Position numbers and translations under genes: made by a program. The notes beneath the pieces were generated by a model, which saw only the letters and a program-made list of their open reading frames with translations, searched no databases and was not told the origin of the DNA. From positions 4,464,001-4,528,000 of the forward strand of contig OU612067.1 in the NCBI GenBank assembly GCA_914767715.1: a DNA stretch of 64,000 nt. The letters run 5' to 3'. This DNA comes from Membranipora membranacea (lineage: Eukaryota; Bryozoa; Gymnolaemata; Cheilostomatida; Membraniporidae). Shown one piece after another: positions 35,001 to 50,000 of this stretch. Each line of letters starts with the position of its first letter. Position 1 is the stretch's first letter.

Positions 35001-38000
35001 GTGAAAGAATTCAGCAGCTTGCTAAGATGAAATACTCCCCTTTATGCTTAAACCCAGACTGTATAATGGCCACTTCATCAGAGATCACTTAGAAGACCTG
35101 CACACTTCTCAATTCGGCTAGACCAAAAGATTGATGAAGAAGAAAAATTATATAACCTGTCAGTTATCTGAGTTATCTGAAGTCTAGAGAAAGCCCTCTC
35201 AATCCTTTTGAGCCAGCCGACCGTTTGCAAGAAAACTCCAATCAACCACTGTCATACATAGGAATGCACTTAGAAATGTAAAAGGTAATATGTGAACCCC
35301 TCCCATGTAGACGTCTATTCTCACCTTGATTAATCCAGGATCAGCTTTATATTATCACAGCGATAAGAAGATCAAATCCAGAGATTCCAGAAAATCTTAA
35401 AATCTATCACAAACTCGGTGTGTCACATTAAGTGATCGTCTCAAAAACACAACTTGAGGGTAGGAACAGCCAGCTTCAATGTAATTACACCAGGAACTAA
35501 TCCATAGACTTCTGATGACATCCAAAATAATGTTCTCAGTCACGTTTTGCTCAATTTGCACTGAACTGAAAACTTGATGACGAGAACAGTTCTTTCTCAT
35601 GTTATAGGGAAGGAGATAAGAAAAGATAAGGATACCTCCAGCGTATAATCACAAAGTAAGGATATCTTATATCTGTGATATAATTACAAAGCATTTCACC
35701 ATTGTTACTCAAAGATGTGACACTGCCGGAAGATCACTAAGCTCAGAGGCAACAAAATTTAGATGATATCAACAACTGCGTAAGAGCAATCTGAAAGAAA
35801 AGACCTAAATGGTTGTAGGATATGGATATATCATAATTATGTTGAAATACAATAATTGATGGTTTGTGAAAGTTGCACATACACATTTGGTTGTTAAATC
35901 ATGTCAGGTTTTGGAGAGGAGAATAGCAGTTTGGCACTCAATTGACGCAGTAAATTTGCTTCCTTGATCCAGAGAAAAACCGTTCTGCTCATTCTAAGAA
36001 GTGAATGTGAATGTGAATGGGTCAATTTACAAAAGCTGGATATTCAACCGGAGACCAACATGGTCCCGACCTTAGGTTTTCAAATTGTCTGGCGGCCATC
36101 AGCTTATGGAGTGTCGAAATAAATTGAGCTGATAAAACGCACACCATCAAAACTTTATACATAGAAGCTGAAGATTTGATAAGGTTTAGGTATAGAAGGA
36201 ATACAGAAACCACTTGAGCCCTAAATGATGCAACACAAAAAAAGTTACAAGCACCTGTTAGTTAGACAACATGGTATTCTAACAGGATCTATTACTGAGT
36301 TGAATAGGAAGAAGTAGCTGACTGGCATACAAAGGTGATGGAACAAAACCTAGTATTGTTTTTGCCGAAAGACATCATAAAATTAGAGTACTACTTCCCA
36401 CTCTCTTCATCCTCATGCTAGCCAGATCCTGCCTATGTACTGGAAGCTCAAGTCATTAAGTTTCTCCTCATTGAAGAAATAGAGATTGAATTTTCACCCT
36501 TAATACCTGCCGCAACTCTCTCCTTACAATTACAGCCATATCTATGGGTATGCATGTACATATTCTGTCTGACATGATAGCGTAAAATCAGAATCGGTTC
36601 GAAACCTTACGCCTTCAGCAGCCAATAAAGAAACATAAAAAAAGAGACACTAGTACAGTCATCTATTTTAATGTGATGATAAGAATGACAAAGGAAGCTA
36701 AGACATAGAGATCTTATACCACATGTTTATTCCTCACCTTATATAGCTGTGAATCGTCAGCTTTGAAAGTCAGCATATCCGACAGAATATTAGTTTGGCG
36801 ACTATCAACAGCAGTCATAATGCGTGATTATCCAAAGCAAGAACGATGTGCCTCCTAAGATGAAGCCGATCTTCTTAGGCAGGTATCAATTGTATAACCA
36901 TACCATTCACGTACGCAAAGTAAATTGTTCACCACCAACCTAGCCAAATGACTCACGAGATTTCTAACATGCCACTATTATGCATGTTCCAATAATAAAC
37001 ACACCACTCAATAATAAACAACGACTGCTGCTATGGACCAATCATCCGTATCACGCATGAATGACACAGTTTTCCAACAAAAAAATTCCAGATATCAGCA
37101 TCCACTGTCAGTGTCAATGGGTTTTGAAATTTTAATCCTTGTTGATTCCTTAGCTATGTCCAAGCTCTTTGCCTGCCAGTCTGATATGAGCTAATCGAGC
37201 GATCAGAATGTCTCAACTCCACCAATAAGAGGATTCAAAGAGATGAACCTGCTGCTAGGTTTGTAGACAGCAAATAAGAATAATTGTTGGTGAGTCTAAT
37301 AACTCACTCAACCATGTCAGATGAACCGAAACTAAAAGGATGAAGAGCTCATCTACATGATGCGGAAAATGATTGATTAAGATGATGGCGTTGTGAGTGG
37401 TGAACCAAAACATCTGAGAGAAGATAGGAGTTTGGTAAGAAGTGTCAGAAAGATATACAACATGAGGTACAACATCAAGGGGATTAAGCAACACCTGGCA
37501 AGTACACAAAAAACTCCCAAAAATTTGATTCATTCAAATAGAGATCCTTTGACAACAACCTTTATACCTACAGGTTAAATTTGGCAATCACCCCAATGTA
37601 CCAGGAATAATCCATAAAAATGTAAATCAGACTTGAAAACTTGTTGCAATGTGCGTCTCGATGGCAGATATTTGGCAGAAATGTACTCCAACAATCACAA
37701 ATTATCAAACAGAATAATATTTCCGTTTGCATCAGCCCATGAATATTCATTGGCCTAAATAAAATTTATTTTGGAAAAGTGTGTTGGAATTTTTAATCAA
37801 CACATGATTTTCAAAATTAAAATGATATGAATAGATACAGGAAAGGCGGCGAAACGTACCTTGGTAATCTCCTCTATGCAGAACCACAATTTCTGACATC
37901 CATAGAGCTTGTTTAGCCTAACCTCAGCTAGCTCTTTAAGTCTGGTCACCTGACGTCCTGTCTGGCCGAGAGATTGCAGGCTATCCATTATTTGTCTGAA

Positions 38001-41000
38001 AAAAAGTAATTTTGTTACAATCATTAAAACCTATTTATAAAAGTAGGCTTGGCATCAGGGAGTTTAAGACTCTAACTCTCTTCTTGCATAAGGCTATTGG
38101 TATATTAGGAATTGTCTCCTTAATGTCAAGGCACAGGTAACTCTTAATTTAAGAACCGCTTCGTTCAACTACAATAGATCAGGGTGTTTGAGACAACTCT
38201 TGAAGTGAACAACACCAGCAACACCATACTACATTTACACCACTAGAAAAACTTTGATTGACAGAATAACATAGTACGATTTATTGCTCTGTCAACCCAA
38301 CTCTATCTGGTATTAACACTAACTCACCTTATGACATCTGTACCGTTCATGAATGTACTGAGATCATCTAGGAGTTGTCTGACCTCAGCATCTCTCAGTA
38401 TATTACACAATTCTATATCATTAGTGGCTGCAGGGTAGGGTGAACCATCCTCGGTGAACTTTGATCTAAAAAAGGTCAAAGGTGACAATATTATAATAAT
38501 CAGGTCCAGTAAGCTGACCTGAGATGTCAGAAGGTATAAAAAGTTGAAATCGATAGGTCAATATGAGAGGGCAGAATTGTGAAATATTAAGAGACTGTCA
38601 GTTACTGAACTGTGAAGGTGTTCACAAAACGGTGAAGGTGTTAAACCATTTGTTCATGAAGCATGTGATCTTAACCCTGGATAACTTATGAAAATGCTTG
38701 TCATGACAATTACAAAATGTAGAACAAAGCCATGGACCAGTATGTGACTGTTACTGAGCCAATGACTTTCCAGATATTCCAGTTACGCAGCACGATGGAT
38801 GAATGATGGATGAATGACTATGATTGTTCTCAGCATTAATTTGACTTACCGAGGGGAGCAACAAGCAAGGTATTTGCAGGAAGAAAATTTCCCAATTTCA
38901 CACTTTCTTAGTGTAATATCTTAACTCAGCTAGTGACAAAATAGTGCTAGCTAACATTAGGTCACCTCCAAACTAGCTAAAATAAACTCTAGCTAATATC
39001 CACTCCCCTAAGTCTAGGGTTATTATTACCTGTCCAGGGCTCTGGTTGTCCTATCTATCACATCTACAGAGTTCTTATGTTGATGTATGACGTTACCAGC
39101 ATGTCTGATAGTCCTAGGTACCAGAGATAACTGATGTGTGGAGTTAAATATCTCTCCAAACGCTCTCTGGTGCTGCTGAACCTTCTTCTCTAAACACTAC
39201 CAGGTGAGAAATGAATGCCTTCATTACAAACGTATACCTGGCTGAAAATTACTATGTCAAGCCCTAAGTACAGACAATAGGACAGGGTGGGTTTTGGCCT
39301 TTCTTGACATATGCTTGATTGACTGATCGGTTGGGCCAATCTCAAACTAATGGCTTGTCAGTAATACTGAGGTAAAGATGGTGTTATTTTGTTTCCAGAT
39401 ACTGACACATTACGACCAAATTAGTGTCATCAGATTGCTATTCTTACATAAATAAATGTTTTAAGATTATCAGGAATGCAGGGTCTGATGTAACTTTCCA
39501 GATTTCCATTTTTTCCAGGAATGACATTTTGGCCTTGTCTGGGTCTGGTAATGATCTTGAGCCCTTAAAAAAGATATTTTAGGTGCGGTATGTGTGCTTT
39601 TTGGCTTTTCCTGGAACTTACTCTCTCACTTGCATTGTTGATTCCAGCATTTACGCTGCTGCATCAAAACTAAGAAACATGTGGAAAAGTGTATGAAGCC
39701 AACAAAACTTAGTGTTATGATACAGAGGTGCTACGCTGTACTTGTAAACCCAGGGTTGCCAAGCTGTAATTTAGTGAAAAGTTCATCATTTTGCGGAGGC
39801 ATAGTGAAAATTTTACTCTACCCTACCCTACCCTAGACCAGTTATTTATCCGCCTGAGGAAAAGTTCACCATTTCGCACATACATAGTGACAATTATTGC
39901 TGGCTAACATTCACTAAACCTCTTTACTTTATATGAACTTCCACCTAAGCCAATGAAAACTGGTGGTAGGTAACATTAGTCATTACAATCTAGCGACACT
40001 AAAATCTAGCTAACATTTACTAAGATATACTTACAGCATGAGATCGGATCCAGGAGTCAGGGTCAAACTGATAGCTCCCACCTAGCTGTACAGGTAATCT
40101 CTCAGGACTCAGCTTCAACACGCAGTCACTCAGTGAGCAAAAGTCAATCTGTAAATCGAGATAATCATTAACTCATTAAAGAGACTGTACTAAATAGGTA
40201 AAGCAGCAAGGTCAAGTATTTAAACTTATCAAGCCAGTTGATACTCTAGGCTTACTTACGTAAAAGCTGGGAAAAATACACAATCTCACAACAAAACTCG
40301 CCCTAAACGGATAACTGCCAGACTTGTGTTATGTCAATGAATAGTATGATTGGCATCTCTCCTGTGGTGGGTGGGCTAAAGCGAGAATGCCGATGACACC
40401 TATCTCAGCCACCACCCATGATTGATGACTGAACTGTCAAAATGTCAGCATACCAAGATAGCCTGGGGTCAACGATTTATTGATTTTAGCTGGCTCGGGT
40501 GGAATGCCCATGTATGGTGATAAAGTACATGAAAGTTATGTGATACATTTGATTTGTAATACCACAACGCATGAATCAATGAATCAGCATTGCTTTGTGT
40601 GCCACTTTACGTTACGAGCTGCTGTAAGTTGTTTTCAAAATTGATGCCAGAAACACTGGCAATGCTTACCAGTCTGAAACTGAACCATTCACGGTTTAGG
40701 ATCAACAATCCTCAAAATCTAACAAGTTTGTAGTTTACTTTTCACACTTGGAAAGTTCTCAAAGTGCAATTTGATAAAAGTGTTGATTATTGGTTAAGAA
40801 TATCCCACCTCGAGCCCCCTGCACAGCTTAGCTAGACCGACTCTCTCCGCACCCACCGAGTAAAGGCTTACGTGAAAACACATCTCACTGCACATTTATA
40901 TCAATAAAATCAGTTCAAATTGTTTGTTTCCTATCAGTCGGATCTTTCTTTGTCCTTTGAACATTTTGAGCAATCTCTATAGACTAATATTTACATTATA

Positions 41001-44000
41001 AAAGGTCACAGCACATTTTTTGGTGATTATAAAGGCTGTGATTAGATGTCAAAAAGTGAGGAAACGACAAAGAGAAATTGCATAAAGTTGCACATCATCC
41101 TGCCTTTACAAGTGTGATTCAGATTTGCACGTACATAGTCTGATGTCATGATGAGACCGCTCTAATATGTAACTAAATTGACTTACGGGCAGCGCGGTAT
41201 TGCATGTTGTTGCTCGTAAAACTAATGGTAATGGTGGTGTCTCATTCCAAAGCTATGCTGCCGAAAGAGACAGTTCAAGCTGAAGCAGGGTTACAGTGGA
41301 TTGGTGACTAGCTTACCAAATTTTATTTAATCTCAAGCTTTGAATAAAACATTGAGGCTTAAAGTGCCCGAACAGTCCTACAGAATGTTTTTTGAGGGTT
41401 GATACTGGTCGGAGATTTTGTGCACTTGGAAATCCAAATAAATCACCACTACAGGTAGGGAACCAAATTTAGCACCCAAACGGCTCGATTGACACAATGG
41501 CCAAACCTGTTTGATGCATTTTGATGCATCACACATCGTATTCGTGGAGTTGAGTTTGAAAACTTTACTTTCCGGCTGCCAATACATTATGCCAAAGTCA
41601 ACAAGATCACTATCTTCACGATCAGTATTATGTTGCTGTGTTCGTTGCTGTTATTCCAAAAGTACTCTTACCTCAAAGACAGATGTTTTGCTGATGGGTT
41701 TTAGAAGTCGTTTCGGTGTGTGAGATGGTCTATCCACTATAAAGCTTGCCTCTGATATTCCGCCTTTAGTGTTTCTCTACAAAGTAATAGAAATGATAAC
41801 AGTGATCGCCTATATAAACGAGTGGCTTGCAAAGTCTTACCGTTTTGAAAGTGTGAATTAGGAAACTCCGTTGCGAAGCCTGGAACAAACAGATTACTTA
41901 CGTGCCAAGTACAAATATACCTGTCTCTGCGTCACAGTGCTGATATGAAAAGCTTCTTACAGCTTATCCCCTCTTTATAACTAATGCAAGTTTAAAAACA
42001 GCCAACACTACTGCTGCTGACTTGATAAATATAAACTGCTCACCTAAAGTGGAGGATACAATTCAACAATACTGCTGCTGCACCTATTTGCTGCCGTTAT
42101 TTATTAACAAATCATTAGGACTAATAAGCTGCCGTCTGATTAAAACCAAACAATACTGTAATAGAATTATTTTTGTCTCCTAACCTGATTCACGCAAGTT
42201 GCCAATGACCAAATCCTGTAATGAACAAATGAAGCAGCAACATGTATCCAAATCTAGACTGCTTCATTTAGCCTGTGGTCTATTACAACATCTTGTTGAC
42301 TAAACCGATACTTTACCGAAAAACACCCGCTAAGTATGTTCTTGATATTTAAATCCTAAGGGTATAGTTTATTGTTCTTGAAGGCTTCATTTGGCCTTTT
42401 AGACACATCCAATTTCTATAATCAATGTAAATGTAAAGTTTACATAAAACATGAGACATCGGTTTACATACCAACCAGCGGGCACCATCGTATTCCCATT
42501 AATTACTGTATATTACCAATATTTCTCATGATATGATCTGGACTATTTGAGCAGGACTAAATCGTATTTAGGTTTGAGTAATGTGAGCAGGTCAGCTTGA
42601 TATGGGCTATTACAATAGGCTTCTGTCTGGTCAATTGAGCAATGTTCATTTGTAAATCCGGCCCTTATTCAAACGTCTTTTATATCCTGGAGCTTTTTTG
42701 TGTACTGAAATTTGTTTCAAGCTTGGGATGGGATTCCTTTTGTGTTTGCTCAAAAATCAGCAATTTTTCAATTATCGCCGCACCAAATCTGCTCAAATGC
42801 ATTTCAGTTTGCAAACATCATAGGGTTATGCAAACGCCACATCCCAATATGAACATTCTCTGACGGCAACATTTAACAACATCGGCGACAAAGTGAAAAA
42901 TCTTTCTGTGTAAATGAGAAACTTTTTTGAGATCGTTTTGAACAATCTCAAGTTTTCTTTCCTAGTATTAGAAGTTGCCTCCTTTGCAGCTGGGTGTGTT
43001 AGTTGTAATCTGATATTGTATGGTTTTAGAGTAAGATTGGAGTGGGATTAAGCAGTTCTGCAAATGGATAGAAAAGTAATCAAGTGCCAAGATGGTTGCT
43101 GCGTCTGAAGAATTTTAGTTAAAATTCAAACACTTTGTAAAACGCACCAACATATCCAAACACAGCATCCATCTGACTGCATGTAAAACTTCTGTGACTA
43201 TTTTAAGACACTTCAATTGTGTTAGTAGTGTCCTATATCTTACCCTTGAGTAAATTTGCTATGTGAAAATTGACGACAAATATATTGATTTACTAATGCA
43301 TCTTTCTCCTAACAATCAAATTTTAGTTGTTTCCTCCTGCCAGACACAAGCTGAAGGAAGTGAAAAGTAAGCTGTACTGTAATCTATTGCGATGCTGGGT
43401 GTGTTCATTGCAAAAGTGTGACACATTGTATATAAGTACCCACTGGTGAAACTTCACGAGCAAACTGGTTTTGAGGAAGGTCATCAAATGACATGACCAG
43501 GCAATGCACAGATACCTTCTTGCAATTGGGGCCAAGTGGAAAGCAAACAATGACTAAAATATATCACTTATAAAAGAACCAACAAAAAATTGTGACAATC
43601 ACAACCATCTCATCTGGCGCTCAGTATTACTAGCGCCAGAGTACTGACAGAGTAAGACCCTCGACTCACCTGAGCGTTATGTAACGAGTCCATGATGAGT
43701 TGTGTGATGGGTTCTGGTGATGTTCTACTGTCCACTATTATCGAGATAAGTCCATTCCTGCAAAATCATAATGTAATATATTGTTAAGTAACTCAACTTG
43801 GAAAAGTTGAAGAAAAAACTTGAATGACGATTATAGAAAATATCCAGAACTGGACAGATTCACGCAGACACTCCTAGCAAAGGTCGCAAAGGTCACAACA
43901 GAAAAATAATCATTCCTGACAAAACATGAGAAACAGATTTCCGGTTCTATAAAAGAGAAGTGCATAAAGCTGGCTTCGTTCTGAAAAAGAAGTTTCCACG

Positions 44001-47000
44001 ATAGAATTGTAAAGCCAAAAAAATTCATAACCTGTGATGATGAAATAAAGGATGTTTTTGACTTACCCGATGCAAAGCCCACTACATAAAACCAAATTTA
44101 GTAAGAGCATAAAAATCAGAAACTAATATCATCAATTTACAGCAAGGTGACAAATACTTTTCAGTACACAGCAATCATGCTAGTGCTGGTCTATATTACT
44201 AGCACAGCCTGTCTAGTCTAATATAACTAATGATAGGACTACTGGCACTGGCAATGATGATTTGCTTTGCTATAGCCAGCATAATTTCGGTAAAGCTTTC
44301 GGGTCAACACACAAACATAAAGGAATATGTTGGTAAGCTAGCCAAATCAAATGGGTCAAAACCAGACACCATAAATTTCAAAATGTACATTTGAGTAAGA
44401 CTACAGCCAACTAACCTTCTTAGAAGAATAACCATCAATTTTAGAATTAAAATAAGGCAATTATACAAGTATGGAAATGTTATCAAGTTCCTATTATAAT
44501 CTAAGGAACAGGAGTTGCCTCTTCACCCCTTTCAAATCACACAAGCGATAGATTGTCAGAAACAGATGCTTACCTAACTGTGGATGAGATGTATTCAATA
44601 AAGTTTGACAAATCGAGCAGACAGTCCTCATCACAGTTTGTCCACACCGCACTGCTTGCTTGTATAAATACCACCAAACTGTTGTTATCAACACCTGGTA
44701 ATTAAAACAAATCGTCTGAACAGAAATCATAAAACTACACTGGTGCTACATCAGATCAACTTTAACATAAGTGAATCCTTATCAAAGTATTGTGCATTGT
44801 AGAAGAAAAAAACATCAGAACACAGTTCCTATTGAAACACGAATGTGGGACACAACTCCCTGGTCGAAATGTTCTACAACCATATCGATTTAAAGAGTTG
44901 TCCCCTTATTAGATGATGTAACACAACTCCTGATTAGAATAATGTGAAAAACCAAGATTCCCTGATTAAATCACCCTATGGACAAAAGTCAGGGAGATGG
45001 TCATGCCAAAAGGGTTAAAAAATACAAGGTTCAACAACAAGCTAGATGAGATCATCAGGATTGGTTCAAGCTTCACAGCTATGACTACTTACCAGTAACG
45101 ATAATAGCCTCAGATTGTAGAAAGGTCAAGTTCAGATCCAGAACAGACAGCTGACAAGATCTGGCCGGCCTGTTGGCTACAACAATATACAGATAAGTTA
45201 ACTAGGTTTGGCACAATAAACAAGACATGCCCTTTATACATTGGAGAGGCACTGATACATATATTTTCATTGATTAGGGGAACATATCTGACCCAAAATA
45301 GCCATACTGTGTATTTTACCACTGATCCATGAATTCATATCAGTGGCCGAAGTTCAAGTCAGATCTTCTTGTTAACAATAGCCTCAGTATGATGAGCTTC
45401 TCAACTGCTGCCGTAATGACCACAATAAATCACTATAAAGTGCTTCCAGGTGACTCACACAGCTCTAGGGTTAGCTAAACCTTATACATCAGCAAAACGA
45501 TTATGAGATAACCACATGCTAATCTAGAGGTAATAAAACCTCTACTTTCTAATCAGGGACCAATCATCATCTCAGGGATTAAATTGCAAGTTGTGCACAA
45601 TAACAATACTGGGAATGATACTGTTTTTTAAGCTGATAGGTGACTTTGATCCAGATTCAGCATGATAAGAAAACAAAGTACATGTTCTGATGATAAATTG
45701 TCTAACATCTCTGAGGCAAGTCTTTGTGACCACTGAAGAGGTCATTGAGACTGTGAAAGCTTACAGATAAACGGCATAACCATGTTATAAAGCTGAAAAT
45801 AATCATCCGCTATTATTATATAGAGGCCAGCACCAGCAATAAAATGTTATCAACCCTCAAGACCTCTCATTTTAAACAGAGCGCAGCTGAGAGATGATGA
45901 TAAAGGATTTTGATAGATGAGGAAACCAAACCAATCATTTTCCCTAAATTCTTCTCCTGACTTGCACACATAATAACTATCTATGCTCATAGGGTCGAGC
46001 GTGTGAGAACGTATATCGAAAACCTTTTGAATATGATAGAATCACTGCTATTGACCTCATCATGTTCGGCCAATTGCCAAGTTTTATTGCCATTGATCAA
46101 TAATATAATGATGATACCAGATTTCATAGAACCCTCTATCAGACTATCAGTTTGAGAGTCTCAAAACTGATATACATACCGAGTTGATGGAAGAGCTGAT
46201 TACAAAAGTTACATTTATCAGCATCGCAGAAGTACTTCCATATACCGTGTCTAAGTTTGCTCATATCAAACACATCGTGACATATACAGAATTCGACATC
46301 TATCTTAGGACCTGTAATCGGATAAGAGATGTGACAGTATTATAATGAGAATGTACTCTTGTTGTTTAGAGGAGACAGCTAGAAGAGGGATCAAGAATCT
46401 TTTGCATTTGGTGACATATGTGACAACAGTCAACAGCATTGGCTACTTGAACAGTAGTGCAAAAAGTTGTTTATAATGATTTGATATGATTTCATTATCA
46501 TCGCTTGGTGGATACAACAACTGTGTCTAACTCAGGGTAAATAGTGTTGCATAGGGCCAAAAAACACAGGTGACAAAAGATAAATTGTTTTTTATCTAGT
46601 TGTTACGCATGGCATAAGTAACTTTGTGACACTCTAAATGATAACTATGTTTGATCAATGAACTAGGTTTAGTTCATTGGTTTGATCAGTGGTATGAAAC
46701 GTTTTAATACATTTTCACATGATGGATTCTTGTTTTATAGGTGAATATTCCCATTCAGTTGACCATAAATACGAGCATTTAAAAATGGATGGATTAGGGT
46801 AGTAGAAAAAATGGTGGCGAAAATCCTTGAGGATTCAAGGTAACAACATGTGGGAGGCTATAAGCTCCTCCTCTGCGGTCTCATCCTGCAGAGTTTTGAT
46901 GAGTCAAATAGCAATTGGAAGTCCAATTTGAGCCAATTTTGACGTCTATTATTTTTTTTACTGTTTTTAGGCCACTTGATTAAGTGTTCTAGCAGAGGTA

Positions 47001-50000
47001 GTGTCTCTTTACCTAGAGCACTGTAGTCAATGACAATGATTTATAATCTTGTCTGTAGTGAAAGTAGGAGTGATGGGCTGACTGTCTCATGAAAAAAGTA
47101 CCATGTGGTCACATCTAGTTTACTTTTGAGCATTGCCCTGATCTCTGGTCCAAACTCCATAGCAAGCTAACCACAAAGTAATTGCTCAACTATTATGGTA
47201 GTTAGTGGGTGTCAGAGAAAAAATTCCAAGGCACTGCCACTGCACAGCCTAGTGCACACACCCTTCCTATCACTTTCTGCTGGTAGCTTTAAACATTATG
47301 GTTTCCTGACTAGTTTGTTGGATGATGAACATGCTTAGGCATTCTGCGTTAAAATCTGCCACACATTTCGCCTGTATCACTTACACTACCACAACACTTT
47401 ATGAAGACAGAAATATCCAGATATGACCTATGTGAACTCCCTGTCAAACCACAGAGGCCTGTCCAAGTTACGTTCCTTAATTCAAGATCTTCGACCCCGT
47501 AACTCCTCACACGACCCCAAAAATTAGCTGTCATAATATGCTGACAACAAAGTTTACAACAACAGGATTGAGTTCCCAGTGAAGTCTTTAATAGATGGCA
47601 TCACTATATCTGCTTTGTATATTATCTCATTAGCAAGTTTGAATGAGGACAGCAAGTTTCAGACAGCATAAGCAGTCTGGTGCCAGCTCATCTGGTGCCA
47701 GCTCATCAATCACTAATTGTGCTCATTAATCTCGTGTGTTATGATCATTAATTACTGGCCTTTTCTCAGCTGCTTATTTTTGGGGTGATTTAAATCAGTT
47801 GAGATATAGTCTGAGCCCCCCAGACTCTTGCCCTCCCCCGGCCCAACAGCCTCTCCCCCCCCCCCCAATATGGATGCAAATCTGTTTTAAGATGGAAGTA
47901 GTGAAGTTTACTCACATGGGGGAGTGGTAACAGCGAGGTCGCTCATATCCGGGAGTTTATCCGTGAGCAGCTGAAGAGATTGTTCAAATATATCCACTTT
48001 GTGACTGAGAAACTCGAGAACGAGATGAGCATTGTGTAACATCTCAAAACAAGTCATCCTGACCTGAGAGCGAGGCCTCATCTTTAGTGGAAGGTCCAAC
48101 CTGCGTGAAAGTGACATAGAATATTTCTACATGCAACAAAATGTTAAATGGGCAATGAGAGGTCAAGACTATAACCTAAGCTAATGAACCTCTTCATCCT
48201 CAGCTTAGCTAAGCGAGCTCTGAACTCCAAACCTCACACTCCCTTCAACAGGCCCCGGACGAACAATTGCCTCAGACAACAGGTCTGGCATCGATTGTCC
48301 ATTTGGCACAAAAGTTTCTATATAATTGAGAACCTTCACAGTACATTGATATGCTGACAGAGTACTTACTGATCATATAAGACCTCTGTATCCTCAGTGT
48401 CAGACATCTCTACTTAATAGTCGTCAATAGCCCTGACCAGTATAATGAGCAATAAGTGAGAGTGATCCCTGATCTAAGGGTGATGTTCGCGGAGTTGAAA
48501 GTTTTACTCTATTAAAGTAATGAGGCTACTAAGGTTTCTAATTAACTAGATTTACGATGACTAGTATTTGACATGCTATTACAGCACTCTATTGTGATAC
48601 AAGATCCACCCTCTTTCTCAATCTCAGACTAACTACCTTATACGATCCTATCTATCACAGTATTCTAAGCATATACTGGTCAACTGGTGTGAGACATATC
48701 AAGCCATTATAAAACCCATCAATCAGAGCAAATTATTGTTTTGAGGATCAACTTGAGGTTAGCTTGAGCTCTTTAACTTTTTCACAGAGGGGATTGTCCG
48801 TCAACCGTTAATGGTATCAAAACTTTGGCTAAACTCTGGAATAACCATCATCGCAGCAAGGAGTTGATTCCATCTACTTGATCACAGTCTCAGATAATCA
48901 GCCAACCATCTCACATCAGTGATAATAATTAATTTAATAGCCACCCACGCCATTGGTGTATCACCATCACCAAAAAACTGTAACCCTCAGTGTAGTTAAA
49001 TAAAACACTTACAACATCAAGTCCACTGCACTGAAAGGGTAGCAAAACCATATCCTATAATATTATATAATATAACATATAGTATAATCAAGGAGTTTTA
49101 CTCCTCGGTATAATACTATCCTCACAATTTCATTACAGGAAGAACTCAATCAAAAAATCCAAAACTCTCATGAATAAATAATAAGTGATTGCTTACCTCT
49201 GCTCCGGATAAAGTTCTGGTTGATTGTTATCCGAGTCCTCCTCCACTGAGGAACTCCTTGATTCTGACATTATATTGCTTTGCGTATCTGTGTTTGTGTA
49301 ACCTTTACTGTTATATTCCAGAGAGCCGGTGTACGTAGATGAGCTATTGCCTGATGTGTTTGATGTCTGGGAATTGGACCGCCTCACAGCACCATTCCTC
49401 TTCTGCTGAGCATATAATAACTCCTCAGATGGCGGTACCGATGAAGGTTTAGCGAAGTGAAACGGATTAGATTGACCCAATGAACTTAATCGTATATTAT
49501 ATCCTGATGTTGTTGCGACAGTGTTGTGGTTGTACTGACCAGTGTTTGCGTTGTATTGTCGTGTAGGTACAGATGCTGTAGTATTTTGTCTAGGTATGTT
49601 GTGTTTGTGTAGAGGTTGCGCTCGATGCTCTACTGATACCACACTGTGTAGTGGTATGGCATTTTGTGTGCTGATTATCAGGGTACTACTTGTAGAGACT
49701 GGTGATGTCGTAATGTTACTCTTTATTAGTTCTTTATTATTGCCGTTTATGTTTGAATGAATGTGATTATTAACATTTAGGCCGAGGTGATTAGGCTGAC
49801 TTTGAGTACGTAGTATAGATAGAGGGTGTGCTGGTTGATACTGAGGCTCATTAATAGCTGATATAGGCGGTTGCTGATATGATACAGGCCTAGCATGCAT
49901 CGATCGACGATCTACTCCGGTGGTCCCAACAGGCAGCTCATTAGCCGAGTGGTTTCGCCTGTACGGTACACTGACTGTCACTGATGGGGACTGTGCCTGA

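Larger units (their letters stand above)
37996..40034 (-). other. PLEKHG4-type introns 10-12 with dispersed repeats
   Basis: The introns 37996-38327, 38466-39029 and 39197-40034. The last two hold copies of the same dispersed repeat next to exons. Confidence 0.6.
43758..47915 (-). other. PLEKHG4-type introns 4-7
   Basis: The introns 43758-44573, 44695-45092, 45177-46179 and 46312-47915. The last holds repeat copy B (47799-47868). No extra exon found. Confidence 0.6.

Noticed and set aside
36590-36610. GGTTCGAAACC, like a tRNA B box
   Set aside because: No A box, acceptor stem or anticodon arm could be found at the right distance upstream.
39818-39836. CCCTA repeated four times, telomere-like
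   Set aside because: Only about four units inside a dispersed repeat, and the unit is 5 bp, not TTAGGG.
49542-49760. 72-codon plus-strand frame opposite exon 3
   Set aside because: Antisense shadow of the long disordered exon.
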